Of a stretch of 64,000 nt of DNA, positions 1 to 8,573 are shown one piece after another. The translations under genes were made by a program, and so were the position numbers. The notes beneath the pieces are model-generated. The model was given only the letters and a program-made list of their open reading frames with translations. It had not been told where the DNA came from and made no database searches. Position 1 is the stretch's first letter. Every line of letters begins with the position of its first letter. Origin of the DNA: Hyphomicrobiales bacterium (GTDB lineage Bacteria > Pseudomonadota > Alphaproteobacteria > Rhizobiales > Methyloligellaceae); assembly GCA_028280515.1 (NCBI GenBank), contig JANQLP010000142.1, forward strand, positions 62,001 to 126,000, read 5' to 3'.

Positions 1-464
1 TGCCCACGGCCCGGCTCGTGGCGCTCGTGGTCAATCTGGCGCTGATCATTGCGCTGACCTGGTTCTTCTACCGCACCCTTCCGGGCAAGGCGCTGCGGGC
101 GGCGACCATGAACCGCGAGGCGGTGCAGATTGTCGGCATCAACATCCACCAGCTCTCGGCCATGGCGTTCGGGCTCGCCATCGCCCTTGCCGGGATCACC
201 GGTGTCCTGCTCGCGCTGGTCGTGCCCTCGATCGATCCCAATGGCGGTCCCGACATCGCCCTGATCGGCTTCATCGTCATTGTGCTCGGCGGTCTCGGGC
301 ATCCGGTCGGCGCGCTGTTCGCCGGCATCATTTTCGGCTTCGTTGAGCAGTTCTCCAATCTGCTGCTGCCGCAGGCGGCGGCGCAGATGGTCGGCTTCAT
401 CATTCTGGTCGCGGTCATCTTCGTGCGGCCGGAAGGATTGTTCGGCAAGGGGCAGCTCAGATGA
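1..464 (+). CDS. Branched-chain amino acid/amide ABC transporter permease (3' end only)
   Basis: This is the C-terminal part of an inner-membrane permease of the LivH/LivM type; the reading frame is open to the left window edge, so the true start is outside. About 150 residues are visible, with several hydrophobic membrane segments, a GLGHPVGALFAGIIFGFVE stretch matching the conserved glycine-rich loop near the end of these permeases, and the usual short tail (RPEGLFG). The stop overlaps the start of the next gene (ATGA), so it is coupled to the two ATPase genes that follow. Substrate cannot be read from the sequence. The amidase downstream makes amides, urea-like compounds or amino acids plausible. 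Confidence 0.9.
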   Translation, partial: PTARLVALVVNLALIIALTWFFYRTLPGKALRAATMNREAVQIVGINIHQLSAMAFGLAIALAGITGVLLALVVPSIDPNGGPDIALIGFIVIVLGGLGHPVGALFAGIIFGFVEQFSNLLLPQAAAQMVGFIILVAVIFVRPEGLFGKGQLR

Positions 465-1183
465 CCGCAGATGCGATCCTCACGACCGAAGGACTGACCA
501 AGCGTTTCGGCGGCCTGATCGCCGTCGCCGGCATCGACATGACGCTCAGGCGCGGAACAATCCTCGGCATGATCGGCATCAATGGCGCCGGCAAGACCAC
601 GGCCATGAACTGCATCAACGGCCTCTACTACAGCGACGGCGGCAAGGTGTTTCTCAACGGCACGGACATCACCCATCGCACGCCGCACGAGATCGCGCGG
701 CTCGGCGTCGGGCGCACGTTCCAGGTGCCGCGCATCTTCAACCGGATGAGCCTGATCGACAATCTCCTCGTCACCTCGCTCGACAGCTCGCTCTCAGATG
801 ACGAACTGACGGAGCGTGCCGAAGGGTTCCTTGAGCGCATGAATCTGCTCGATTTGCGGTACAATCACGGAGAGGAGCTTTCCGGCGGTCAGCAGAAGTT
901 GCTGGAGCTTGCGCGTGTGATGATGTTCGACCCCGACCTCATCCTGCTGGACGAACCGTTCGCCGGCGTGAACCCGGCGCTGTGCCGTCTGTTGATCGAG
1001 CGTATTCTGGAGCTTCGGGAGGGCGGAAAGTCGTTCCTGCTGGTCAGCCATGACCTCACGTCGATCTACAAGCTCTCCGATCACATCGTCGTTCTCAATC
1101 AGGGGCAGATCATTGCCGAGGGCGGCGTTGACGATATCAAGAACGATCCGGCGGTGATCGAAGCCTATCTCGGACAGGCGTGA
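461..1183 (+). CDS. livG: ABC transporter ATP-binding protein, LivG type
   Basis: First of two cytoplasmic ATPases of a branched-chain amino acid or amide importer; 240 residues, normal for LivG/UrtD. Walker A is GINGAGKT at residues 39-46 (the usual second residue is Pro, here Ile). The signature LSGGQQK and the Walker B region LILLDEPFAGVNP follow, with the switch histidine in LLVSHDL. The C-terminus VIEAYLG is typical of the family. It overlaps the permease gene by 4 nt and the next ATPase by 4 nt, so all are one operon. UrtD of a urea importer is an alternative name. Confidence 0.93.
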   Translation: MTADAILTTEGLTKRFGGLIAVAGIDMTLRRGTILGMIGINGAGKTTAMNCINGLYYSDGGKVFLNGTDITHRTPHEIARLGVGRTFQVPRIFNRMSLIDNLLVTSLDSSLSDDELTERAEGFLERMNLLDLRYNHGEELSGGQQKLLELARVMMFDPDLILLDEPFAGVNPALCRLLIERILELREGGKSFLLVSHDLTSIYKLSDHIVVLNQGQIIAEGGVDDIKNDPAVIEAYLGQA

Positions 1184-1971
1184 GAATGGCCAGGAAGACG
1201 AAAAAGAAAGCCGCAAACGGCAAATGGGACGCGGCGCAGACGGTGCTCGAGATGGAGGACGTCCACGCCGCCTATCATGGCGACATCTCGATCCTCAACG
1301 GCCTGTCGATCGCGGTGAGGGAGAACTGCATCACCGGCATCATCGGGCCTAATGGCGCGGGCAAGTCGACGGCGCTCAAGACCATGTACGGCTTCCTGCA
1401 TCCCACCCAGGGTTCGATCACCCTGGACGGCAAAGACATCAGCGGCCTGCCCCCCTATGCCATGATGGAAAACGGTATCGCGTTCGTGCCGCAGAACCGC
1501 AGCCTGTTCAATGATCTGTCGGTTGAGGACAATCTCAAGCTCGGATGCTGGCAGTTCCGCTCCAACCGCGCCAAGATCGCCGAGGAGCTTGAAAAGGTCT
1601 ATGCGCAATTCCCCATTCTCAAGGAGAAACAGCGCGACATGGCCGGCAGTCTGTCCGGTGGCCAGCAGCGGTTCGTGGAGCTCGGCCGCGCGCTGGTGGT
1701 GGAGCCGAAGATCATCATGCTTGACGAACCAACGGCGATGATCGCACCGAAGATCTCGCGGGAAATCTACGACTTCATCGAGACTCTGCCGGAGCGCGGC
1801 ATCACCGTCGTGCTGGTGGATCAGAACGTGCGCCAGTGCGTCAACGTTTCCGATTACATCTACATCCTTGACCTCGGCCGTAACCGCGGCGAGGGCACCG
1901 CGGCCACCTTCGCGCGCGACGAGCATCTGAAGGAGATGGTCGCCGAGTGGCTGGACTACCAGATCGACTAG
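1180..1971 (+). CDS. livF: ABC transporter ATP-binding protein, LivF type
   Basis: Second ATPase of the importer, 263 residues. It has Walker A GPNGAGKST near residues 56-64, LSGGQQR and Walker B IIMLDEP. A basic, lysine-rich N-terminal extension of about 18 residues precedes the domain. The GTG at 1180 overlaps the livG stop as GTGA; an ATG two codons later (1186) is an equally good start. The usual LivF motif after Walker B (LDEPSLGLAP) reads LDEPTAMIAPK here, a slight divergence. Downstream is a perfect inverted repeat and then the amidase. Confidence 0.92.
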   Translation: MRMARKTKKKAANGKWDAAQTVLEMEDVHAAYHGDISILNGLSIAVRENCITGIIGPNGAGKSTALKTMYGFLHPTQGSITLDGKDISGLPPYAMMENGIAFVPQNRSLFNDLSVEDNLKLGCWQFRSNRAKIAEELEKVYAQFPILKEKQRDMAGSLSGGQQRFVELGRALVVEPKIIMLDEPTAMIAPKISREIYDFIETLPERGITVVLVDQNVRQCVNVSDYIYILDLGRNRGEGTAATFARDEHLKEMVAEWLDYQID

Positions 1972-1980
1972 AGCGAAACC

Positions 1981-2067
1981 GTATTAAGGGGACAGTTTAC
2001 TTAATTCAGCCATATCGCGAACGACCCTGCAGCCGGACTGGAATTAAGTAAACTGTCCCCTTAATAC
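1981..2067. repeat. Perfect 27-bp inverted repeat (hairpin/REP-like element)
   Basis: Left arm 1981-2007 and right arm 2041-2067 are exact reverse complements over 27 nt, separated by 33 nt. The arms contain AAGGGGACAGTTTACTT. The element fills the gap between livF (stop 1971) and the amidase start. An RNA hairpin of this size would act as a barrier or processing site. The GGGGACAG core recalls motifs found beside IS200-like REP-associated transposases, from memory. No such transposase is in the window. Confidence 0.85.
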
Positions 2068-2084
2068 CCTTAATGCGCGGAGTT

Positions 2085-3491
2085 ATGAGCGACATCGACC
2101 CCTATGCCACCATCGCGGATTTGTTTCGTGCCTATCGCGCGCGCGAACTCTCTGCCGCGGACGTCGTCGAGGCGCATCTGGCGCGCGAAGACCGTCTGGA
2201 GCCGAAACTCCGGGCCTACGTCACACGCTACAGCGACGAGGCGCGGGAGAAGGCCAGGTCCATCGCCCAGAGCTTCGACGCGGTCGGCGACTTGCCGGTG
2301 CTTGCCGGGGTCCCGATCGCGCTGAAAGACCTTGTCGACATGGAGGGCCGTATCACGTCCGGCGGGTCGCCCGAGCGGGCTGAGCGCGTATCGCCAGGCA
2401 CCGCCGTGATTGCCCAAAGGCTGATCTCCGCCGGCGCTATAGTCTCAGGGAAAACGCATACGGTCGAGATGGCGACCGGGGGGTGGGGCACCAACGAGCA
2501 TCTGGGCGCGCCGTGGAATCCGTGGGACCTTGAAGTTCATCGCACACCCGGCGGGTCTTCGAGCGGGTCCGGTGTCGCCGTCGCCGCCGGGTACTGTCCC
2601 GGCGCCATCGGCACGGACACGGGCGGGTCCGTACGCCTGCCGGCGGGCTGGTGCGGCCTTGTCGGGCTGAAGGTCACCGAGGGCACACTCCCGATCGAAG
2701 GGATACTGCCGCTGTCGTTCACACTGGACACGCCCGGACCGATGACACGGTCCGTCGACGACGCGCTTCTCATGTTCGAGGTGCTGAGAGGCTCGGATCC
2801 CGTGACCGTGGGCAAACAGCTGACCGAAGGCACCGGTCCCTTCTTCGCCGTCCGGGAGCCCATCAAGGACATGCGGTTTGCCGTTCTTCCGGACGAGGAC
2901 CGCGCCGACGTCGATGGTGAGATGCTGGATGCTTATGACAGGTCGGTGGATGATCTCGCCGATCTTGGTGCCGAGATCGTGGTCAAGGGCGTACCGACGC
3001 CTTGGGACGGGTTCAGCACGGACGCGGTGCAGATGATCATCGCGTATGAGGGATACCGCGCAAACAAGGGGATCATCGACGACGACGGGGCCAGAATGGA
3101 CCAGTGGGTCAAACGCCGGCTGGTTCCGGGGCGTTCGGAGTATACGGAGACGGCCTACCGCGCGACGCTCGACCGGAGAAAGGCAGATCTTGCCGCCTTT
3201 GCCGAGGACTTCAGGGAGATCGACGCGATACTGACGCCGACGACGCTGACACCGGCCATCCCGTTGACCGAGGTGGACGAGTACGGCTCGCCGGCGCGCT
3301 TCACCCGCGCCGCCAACTATCTTGCGTTGTGTTCCCTTGCCATCCCGAACGGGTTCACGAAAGGCGGCCTGCCGACGAGCCTGATGATCACCTGCCACGG
3401 CGGACAGGAAATCACTGCGCTGCGTATCGGCAAGGCCTATGAAGCGTCACACGACTGGACGGTCAGGCATCCGGAAGGTCTGGACGGATAG
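2085..3491 (+). CDS. Amidase-signature family amidohydrolase
   Basis: Cytoplasmic hydrolase that splits an amide into carboxylate and ammonia; 468 residues from this start, usual for the family. The Ser-cisSer-Lys triad can be placed: the lysine in VPIALKD (residue 81), the glycine/serine loop GGSSSGSG (156-163) and the nucleophile serine in TDTGGSVRLP (182). An in-frame ATG lies 12 nt upstream at 2073 but has no ribosome site; GGAG stands 2 nt before 2085, which is close, so the start is not settled. It follows an amide/amino-acid-type importer on the same strand, suggesting the imported compound is its substrate. Which amide is unknown. Confidence 0.88.
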   Translation: MSDIDPYATIADLFRAYRARELSAADVVEAHLAREDRLEPKLRAYVTRYSDEAREKARSIAQSFDAVGDLPVLAGVPIALKDLVDMEGRITSGGSPERAERVSPGTAVIAQRLISAGAIVSGKTHTVEMATGGWGTNEHLGAPWNPWDLEVHRTPGGSSSGSGVAVAAGYCPGAIGTDTGGSVRLPAGWCGLVGLKVTEGTLPIEGILPLSFTLDTPGPMTRSVDDALLMFEVLRGSDPVTVGKQLTEGTGPFFAVREPIKDMRFAVLPDEDRADVDGEMLDAYDRSVDDLADLGAEIVVKGVPTPWDGFSTDAVQMIIAYEGYRANKGIIDDDGARMDQWVKRRLVPGRSEYTETAYRATLDRRKADLAAFAEDFREIDAILTPTTLTPAIPLTEVDEYGSPARFTRAANYLALCSLAIPNGFTKGGLPTSLMITCHGGQEITALRIGKAYEASHDWTVRHPEGLDG

Positions 3492-3509
3492 CTCTGCCCG
3501 CGTTGCGCG

Positions 3510-4013
3510 CTACCATTGATTGTAAGGCAGGAACTTGCCCGTCATCGTCACCTTCACCCGGTCGCCCTTGGGGTGCTCGACCTTTTCGATGAGCAGGTCG
3601 AAGTCGATCGCGCTCATGATGCCGTCGCCGAACTTCTCGTGAATGAGTTCCTTGATCGTGTCGCCGTAGACGTACGTGATCTCGTGAAAACGGTAGATCA
3701 GCGGGTCCTTGGAGACGGTCTCCGTCTCCTGCGCCTTCTTGGGCGGCAACTGCAGGGCCGTTTCCACGTCCTTGGTGTAATTGCCGAGGTCGAGATAACC
3801 GGTGACCTTGGCGGCGGCCTCTGCCGGCAAGGCGTTCTGGCCGAGGCAGGCGGAGACGACGAACACCGGCGACATTCCTGCTGCCTCCGAGATTTCCTCC
3901 CAGCTTGCGCCTTTGGCGAATTTCGCGGCCATGATCAGCTCCGTCATTTCGAGCTTCGACATCAGACGTGGCGGGGCGTCGCTCGCCATGGAGAGTGTGG
4001 ATACGGTGGACAT
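3510..4013 (-). CDS. cynS: Cyanate hydratase (cyanase)
   Basis: Converts cyanate and bicarbonate into ammonia and carbon dioxide via carbamate; 167 residues, slightly longer at the N-terminus than the E. coli enzyme. The N-terminal helix-turn-helix-like domain is followed by the highly conserved catalytic domain: PLIYRFHE supplies the Arg and Glu, and FGDGIMSAIDF the Ser of the active site of the decamer. The end GKFLPYNQW is diagnostic. AAAGGAG precedes the ATG. It is the last gene of the minus-strand nrt operon, so cyanate taken up by that transporter is its likely substrate. Confidence 0.97.
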   Translation of the reverse strand: MSTVSTLSMASDAPPRLMSKLEMTELIMAAKFAKGASWEEISEAAGMSPVFVVSACLGQNALPAEAAAKVTGYLDLGNYTKDVETALQLPPKKAQETETVSKDPLIYRFHEITYVYGDTIKELIHEKFGDGIMSAIDFDLLIEKVEHPKGDRVKVTMTGKFLPYNQW

Positions 4014-4066
4014 GGGTTTGCTCCTTTCGTGTGTTGCGTGATTGGTTGGTAGTAGGTGTCGCCGCC

Positions 4067-4519
4067 TTACGGATAGCCGTCCGGCAACACCTCGATCCGG
4101 TGCGCCAGCTCTCGCGGCAGGGCAAAGCGAATAGGCTTTTCCTCAAGGCCGGGAATGTCCTGGATGACGACCCAGGTGTCGTCGATGTCCCAGTACGGAT
4201 AGAGCGTGAAAACCGCGCCGTCGTGCGTGGCGCCGGGCTGTGCCGAGAGATGCAGAATAAGCTCGTCGTTGCGTGTCTCGACGCGGTGGATGTCGTAGAC
4301 GGTGCGGTTTTGGCCGTCGAAACTCTCAAGGGTGAGACAGTCGGGCTGCGGTTCCTTGATGCGCATGAACGGCGGTGCCGCGGCAATCGACTGATTGATG
4401 AACAGAGTGCTCGCCTCGCTTGCCCGTGCGAAAGCCCAGTCGCGCCCGAACTCCGCCAGATGCGCAGCACCCTGCGTTTGCTTTTGGCATGAAGGGGACG
4501 TGTGGTCTGTTCTGTTCAT
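4067..4519 (-). CDS. Unknown protein between the b562-like gene and cynS
   Basis: An open frame of 150 residues on the operon strand with no family I recognise. It has no signal peptide or membrane segment; it is acidic, with a Trp-rich middle (YPYWDIDDTWVVIQDIPG) and a proline/arginine-rich end. It lies 27 nt after the b562-like gene and 53 nt before cynS, so it is likely cotranscribed. The ribosome site for ATG 4519 is weak, and an internal ATG at about 4366 is possible. Codon use resembles its neighbours and the frame fills the gap, which supports a real gene. Confidence 0.6.
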   Translation of the reverse strand: MNRTDHTSPSCQKQTQGAAHLAEFGRDWAFARASEASTLFINQSIAAAPPFMRIKEPQPDCLTLESFDGQNRTVYDIHRVETRNDELILHLSAQPGATHDGAVFTLYPYWDIDDTWVVIQDIPGLEEKPIRFALPRELAHRIEVLPDGYP

Positions 4520-4546
4520 CGGGGTTCACCGGACATTTGTCGTGTT

Positions 4547-5032
4547 TCAGCCAAAGGCGACATGGCAATCGCGGCGTTTCTGGTCGAGCTGCAGCAGCGC
4601 GGCCCGGGGCGTCCCCGCGCTGCCACCGCGCAGCGCGGTTTTCAGATCCGATATCATCGCGGTCGTGTCGCTGAGGCATTTCAGATAAGCGGCTTCAGCC
4701 GCGGCATATTGCTTCGGTTCGCCGATCAGCAGGATCGAGAGAGGCGTGAAGTTCTTGGACCGGTCCAGATGCTCCTTCATCTCATCGGCAATGCCGATGA
4801 GTTCGCCGGTACGCGCCGGATCGTCGATGTTCCGGAACAGAACGTTCATCAACGATCCCAGCCGGGCCATATGACCTTTCAACGTCGGCAGGATGTCCAG
4901 CGGCCCCTGCTCAAGAGCTGCCGGCACGACCGGCGCCGGCCCGGTTTGCCCCGTTTGATCGGCGCTTGCGGGGTGGGCCGTTGCAAACGTCAGCGCAAAA
5001 CAAAGGGCGTATGTGTGGGGCCGCGGTCCCAT
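4547..5032 (-). CDS. Small periplasmic protein, cytochrome b562/c'-like
   Basis: 161 residues with a cleavable signal peptide (hydrophobic core, probable cut after HPASA near residue 24). The mature part is mostly helical, with methionines early (GHMARLGSLMNV) and RRDCHVAFG at the very end. A Met near the N-terminus and a His near the C-terminus are the heme ligands of b562-type four-helix bundles; there is no CXXCH, so heme would not be covalently bound as in a c-type. The family call is tentative. It sits 4 nt after nrtD and is part of the operon; a heme protein in a cyanate/nitrate uptake operon has no obvious job. Confidence 0.55.
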   Translation of the reverse strand: MGPRPHTYALCFALTFATAHPASADQTGQTGPAPVVPAALEQGPLDILPTLKGHMARLGSLMNVLFRNIDDPARTGELIGIADEMKEHLDRSKNFTPLSILLIGEPKQYAAAEAAYLKCLSDTTAMISDLKTALRGGSAGTPRAALLQLDQKRRDCHVAFG

Positions 5033-5036
5033 GGCA

Positions 5037-5954
5037 TCAGGCCGACTGAAGCGTTCGGCGCCGCGACTTGCGCGCGTCGGCGATCGGATTGACGTCCGGC
5101 GGATAGACCAGTTCCTCGTTCTCGGTCTGGACTTCGCTCAGCGGAACGGCGCGCACGCTGCCGGAGAGTTCCTTGGAGCGCTTGACCAGGAAATCGATGA
5201 TGTGGTTGCGGATGTCGTAATAACCGGGCTGATGGATGATCTCGCCGCGATCGCGCGGGCGGGGAATATCGATCACGACAGCCTCGGCGATCCGGGCCTG
5301 AGGGCCGTTGGTCATCAGGAAGATGCGGTCGGACAGAAGAATTGCCTCGTCCACGTCATGGGTGATCATGAACACGGTCTTTCTGGTCTCGGTCCAGATC
5401 TTGATCAGTTCGTCCTGAATGGCGCCGCGCGTTAGCGCATCGAGTGCGCCGAACGGCTCGTCCATCAGCAGCACGTCGGTCTCGAGGGCGAAGGCACGCG
5501 CGATGCCGACCCGCTGGCGCATGCCGCCCGACAGGGCGTGCGGTTTCAGATCGAGCGCCTGCGTCAGGCTGGCCATCTCGAGATACTTCAGGGCGTGTTC
5601 GTGAACCTCTGCGTCCGACCATTCCGGCCACTTGGCCTTGACGGCCAGGCTCACATTCCTGAGTGCCGAGAGCCAGGGAAGCAGGGAGTGGTTCTGGAAG
5701 ACAACGGCACGGTCGAGGCCGGGCCCGTCGATGAGCTTGCCATCGGTGAACACGCAGCCGCTGGTTGGCGTATCGAGGCCGGCGAGAATATTGAGGATCG
5801 TCGACTTTCCGCACCCGGAGTGACCGATGCACGTCACGAATTCCCCCTTCTCCAGCCGGAAATTGACGTTCTCGAAAACGACGTTGGGTTCGTTGCGCTT
5901 CGCGCCCGGAAAGGTCTTTCCGAGCAGGTCGGCCTTGACGATGTAATGCGGCAT
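5037..5954 (-). CDS. nrtD: Nitrate/cyanate-type ABC transporter ATP-binding protein
   Basis: Cytoplasmic ATPase of a nitrate/sulfonate/cyanate importer (NrtD/CynD/TauB family), 305 residues. Walker A GHSGCGKS is at 44-51, the signature is LSGGMRQR, Walker B is VLLMDEPFGALD and the switch His is in MITHDVDEA. The C-terminal 70 residues, which run past the core domain (NHIIDFLVKRSKEL), are typical of NrtD-like members. It lies 8 nt after the permease gene and 4 nt before the b562-like gene. With cynS in the same operon, cyanate is the favoured substrate; nitrate cannot be excluded. Confidence 0.93.
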   Translation of the reverse strand: MPHYIVKADLLGKTFPGAKRNEPNVVFENVNFRLEKGEFVTCIGHSGCGKSTILNILAGLDTPTSGCVFTDGKLIDGPGLDRAVVFQNHSLLPWLSALRNVSLAVKAKWPEWSDAEVHEHALKYLEMASLTQALDLKPHALSGGMRQRVGIARAFALETDVLLMDEPFGALDALTRGAIQDELIKIWTETRKTVFMITHDVDEAILLSDRIFLMTNGPQARIAEAVVIDIPRPRDRGEIIHQPGYYDIRNHIIDFLVKRSKELSGSVRAVPLSEVQTENEELVYPPDVNPIADARKSRRRTLQSA

Positions 5955-5962
5955 GGCGGCTC

Positions 5963-6955
5963 CTATTCCTTGTATTCGACGAGCCGCAGGGCCTGTCCGA
6001 GGGCGAGATCGAGGATCAGCCCGACAAGGCCGATGATGACGATGGCGAAGATCATGCTGGCGAGGTTAAGGCCGTTCCATTCGTTCCAGACGAAATACCC
6101 GACGCCGACACCGCCGATGACCATTTCGGCCGCAACGATCACAAGCCAGGCGATGCCGATGGAAATGCGCATGCCCGTGAGGATGGTGGGCGCGGCGGCG
6201 GGAAGGATCACGCGGAACGCGGTCTTGAGTTTCGACATCTCAAGCGTCTTGGCGATGTTGAGCCAGTCGCCCTTCACGTTTGCCACGCCGAAGGCGGTGT
6301 TGATGAGCATCGGCCAGACGGAGCAGATGAAGATCACGAACACGGACGCCTGTTCGGAATCCTTGATGAGGTACAGCGCAACCGGGAGCCAGGCGAGAGG
6401 TGAAATCGGTTTCAATACCTGCACATAGGGGTTGATGGCGGAGCTCCACAGCGGCGACATGCCGATGAGGAAGCCGAGCGGAACGGCGACGGTGATTGCG
6501 AGCAGAAAGCCGGTCAGAACGCGTGCCAGTGAATATTGAAGCTGTATGCCGATGCCCTTGTCGTTCGGCCCGCGGTCATAGAATGGATCGAAAATCTGCT
6601 CCTTGGCTTCACGCCACACCTGCGCCGGGCTCGGGAACCCGGTTTCCGCCTCTTCCGCCGCGCCGCCGGTCGTGAACCCGAACGACTGGATGCCGCCCGC
6701 CGCGTCGATCTCCTCGCGGCTCAGCCCCAGTCCGGCGATCTGGTCGAGCTGCGGAAAAGTCAGCCCCTCGGTCGCGTAGGCATCGATGTCGGCCTTGGGC
6801 ATGCCCTTCTGTTCAAGGGTCTCGATCTGATTGGACGACAGTTTCGTGGCCGCCGCCGTGTGGCTCGCGGACGTTGTCAGGACGTGCCACACGGCGAGGA
6901 ATGCGATCAGGAGGGTTAGCGACAGCAGTCCGGCGTGAAGATTTCGCGTTGTCAC
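5963..6955 (-). CDS. nrtB: Nitrate/cyanate-type ABC transporter permease
   Basis: Inner-membrane permease of the NrtB/CynB family, 330 residues from a GTG start. The open frame runs further upstream to 7186, but that part is low-complexity Ser/Thr/Arg sequence that overlaps nrtA and is not coding-like. GTG at 6955 comes just before the first hydrophobic segment. About 140 residues lie between the first and second membrane segments, an extra-cytoplasmic loop found in this subfamily. The BPD permease region with the EAA-type loop (GMRISIGIAWLVIVAAEM) is near the C-terminus. It is encoded between nrtA and nrtD. Confidence 0.88.
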   Translation of the reverse strand: MTTRNLHAGLLSLTLLIAFLAVWHVLTTSASHTAAATKLSSNQIETLEQKGMPKADIDAYATEGLTFPQLDQIAGLGLSREEIDAAGGIQSFGFTTGGAAEEAETGFPSPAQVWREAKEQIFDPFYDRGPNDKGIGIQLQYSLARVLTGFLLAITVAVPLGFLIGMSPLWSSAINPYVQVLKPISPLAWLPVALYLIKDSEQASVFVIFICSVWPMLINTAFGVANVKGDWLNIAKTLEMSKLKTAFRVILPAAAPTILTGMRISIGIAWLVIVAAEMVIGGVGVGYFVWNEWNGLNLASMIFAIVIIGLVGLILDLALGQALRLVEYKE

Positions 6956-7058
6956 GGGCGGGATCCCATTTTGTCCTTGTGTGCGTTTTGGGAGACCCGG
7001 ACGATCTCTCGAGCCGGATCTCCCATTCTCTGCGATGGCGGCAGATGAGCCGTGCCGG

Positions 7059-8522
7059 CTACGACACCCGCGTGATGTCGAAGCTGGTGATGTACTTCTG
7101 GATCTGGCCGGGGTCGTAGGACTTGCCGTAGACGTCGTAGACCGGGTACTTGACCTCCGGAATGTCTTTCCACTTGAGGTCGGCATTGGCGTCGGCCATC
7201 TCCTTCATCCGCTTCTCGGTCTCGGCGGACAGGAAGACCTGCTCGGAGATCGACTTGTAGTCGACGTCCGACTTGATGTAGTCCCAGCGCCGCAGCTGCG
7301 AGAGGATCCACGTGCCCATCGACTGGGTCGGGTAGGGCATGAAGGAAATCCGGTCCGGTACCTTCTTGATGTTGCCGAGACCGTCCGGATAGACGCCCGT
7401 CAGGATCTGCTTGAGCACAGCCTCGGGCTGATTGAGGTAGTTCCTCGGCGCCATGGATTCGGCGAAACGTACGCGCTGGTCCGTTTTCTCCGCCGTGTAG
7501 GTCGCATCGAGAATGGCGGTCAGCAGCACGATGAAAGTGTTCGGGTTCTCATCGATGAACTTCTGGCTGATGCCGAAACAGCAACACGGGTGCTGGTCCC
7601 AGATGTCCTTTGTCAGCTTGTGGATGAAGCCCACCCCGTCATAGACGGCGCGCTGGTTGAACGGGTCCGGCGCGAGATAGCCGTCGACGTTCTCCGCGCG
7701 CAGGTTGGCGACCATCTCCGGCGGCGGGATGACGCGGATCTGGATGTCCTTGTCGGGGTCGATCCCGTGCTCGGCCACATAGAGCCGCAGCAGCAGGTTG
7801 TGCATCGAGTACTCGAAGGGCACGCCGAATTTGAAACCCTTCCAATCCTTCGGATCCTGCTTTTCCTTGTGCTTGTTGGCCAGAACGATCGCTTGGCCGT
7901 TGGTGTTGACGTTGGTCACCATGCGCCAGTCCTGCGAGGCGGAGCCGAGCCCCATGGACATGGCCGCGGGCATGGGTGAGAGCAGGTGCGAGGCGTCATA
8001 CTCGCCGTTCATGCACTTGTCGCGTGCGACCGCCCATCCGGCGGTCTTGATGATGTCCACGCTCAGCCCGTACTTGTTGTAGTAGCCCAGCGCATGGCCG
8101 GCGATGATCGGTGTCGCACAGGTGATCGGAACGAAGCCGATCTTCAGCTTCTTCTTCTCGATGTTCTTCATGGCGTCCTTGGTCATCGCCTGAAGCGCTT
8201 CGAAGGGAAGGAACTGGGACAGGATGGCGGCAGCCGTGCTGGCGCCGACGCCCTTGAGGAATTTCCGGCGGTTGACGTCGGTCTTGAATATCGAGTGGAG
8301 CGCCGCGCTCTCAAGCGCGCGGACCATGGTGGCGCCGGGATCCTCCGGCTCGAACTGATATTCGCGGAGTTGGAGGAATTTCTCGTTTTCAGCCTGGACC
8401 GAGGGTGTCGATTTCAGCACATCGGCGACGCTCGTGGGTTCGGCGTCCTCGCCCGCGCTGCGCTCGGAACACTCGTTCCAAAGGTCCACATCCGGATCAA
8501 AAGGGTCTTTGTCCATGCTCAT
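7059..8522 (-). CDS. nrtA: Nitrate/cyanate-type ABC transporter substrate-binding protein with internal Tat signal
   Basis: Periplasmic binding protein of the NrtA/CmpA family, 487 residues. ATG 8522 is chosen because GGAGAG lies just upstream; the frame continues to 8573 without support. Residues 1-84 are acidic and precede a twin-arginine signal NRRKFLKG (Arg 85-86) with a hydrophobic stretch, so export by Tat is expected even though the signal is not N-terminal. I recall rhizobial homologues with the same long lead. The binding domain includes FVPITCATPIIAGHALG and VDGYLAPDPFNQRAVYDG. First gene of the operon, behind the regulated leader. Confidence 0.9.
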   Translation of the reverse strand: MSMDKDPFDPDVDLWNECSERSAGEDAEPTSVADVLKSTPSVQAENEKFLQLREYQFEPEDPGATMVRALESAALHSIFKTDVNRRKFLKGVGASTAAAILSQFLPFEALQAMTKDAMKNIEKKKLKIGFVPITCATPIIAGHALGYYNKYGLSVDIIKTAGWAVARDKCMNGEYDASHLLSPMPAAMSMGLGSASQDWRMVTNVNTNGQAIVLANKHKEKQDPKDWKGFKFGVPFEYSMHNLLLRLYVAEHGIDPDKDIQIRVIPPPEMVANLRAENVDGYLAPDPFNQRAVYDGVGFIHKLTKDIWDQHPCCCFGISQKFIDENPNTFIVLLTAILDATYTAEKTDQRVRFAESMAPRNYLNQPEAVLKQILTGVYPDGLGNIKKVPDRISFMPYPTQSMGTWILSQLRRWDYIKSDVDYKSISEQVFLSAETEKRMKEMADANADLKWKDIPEVKYPVYDVYGKSYDPGQIQKYITSFDITRVS

Positions 8523-8573
8523 CGGAGCTCTCCATTCTTTTCGCGCCAGCCGCTTGGAGCTTCGCGCGGACAC

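Noticed and set aside
3463-4470. 335-residue minus-strand frame across cynS
   Set aside because: It overlaps cynS in another frame; cynS is unmistakable.
5963-7186. Full 407-residue version of the permease
   Set aside because: The first 77 residues are low-complexity, overlap nrtA coding sequence and lack similarity; GTG 6955 fits the family start.
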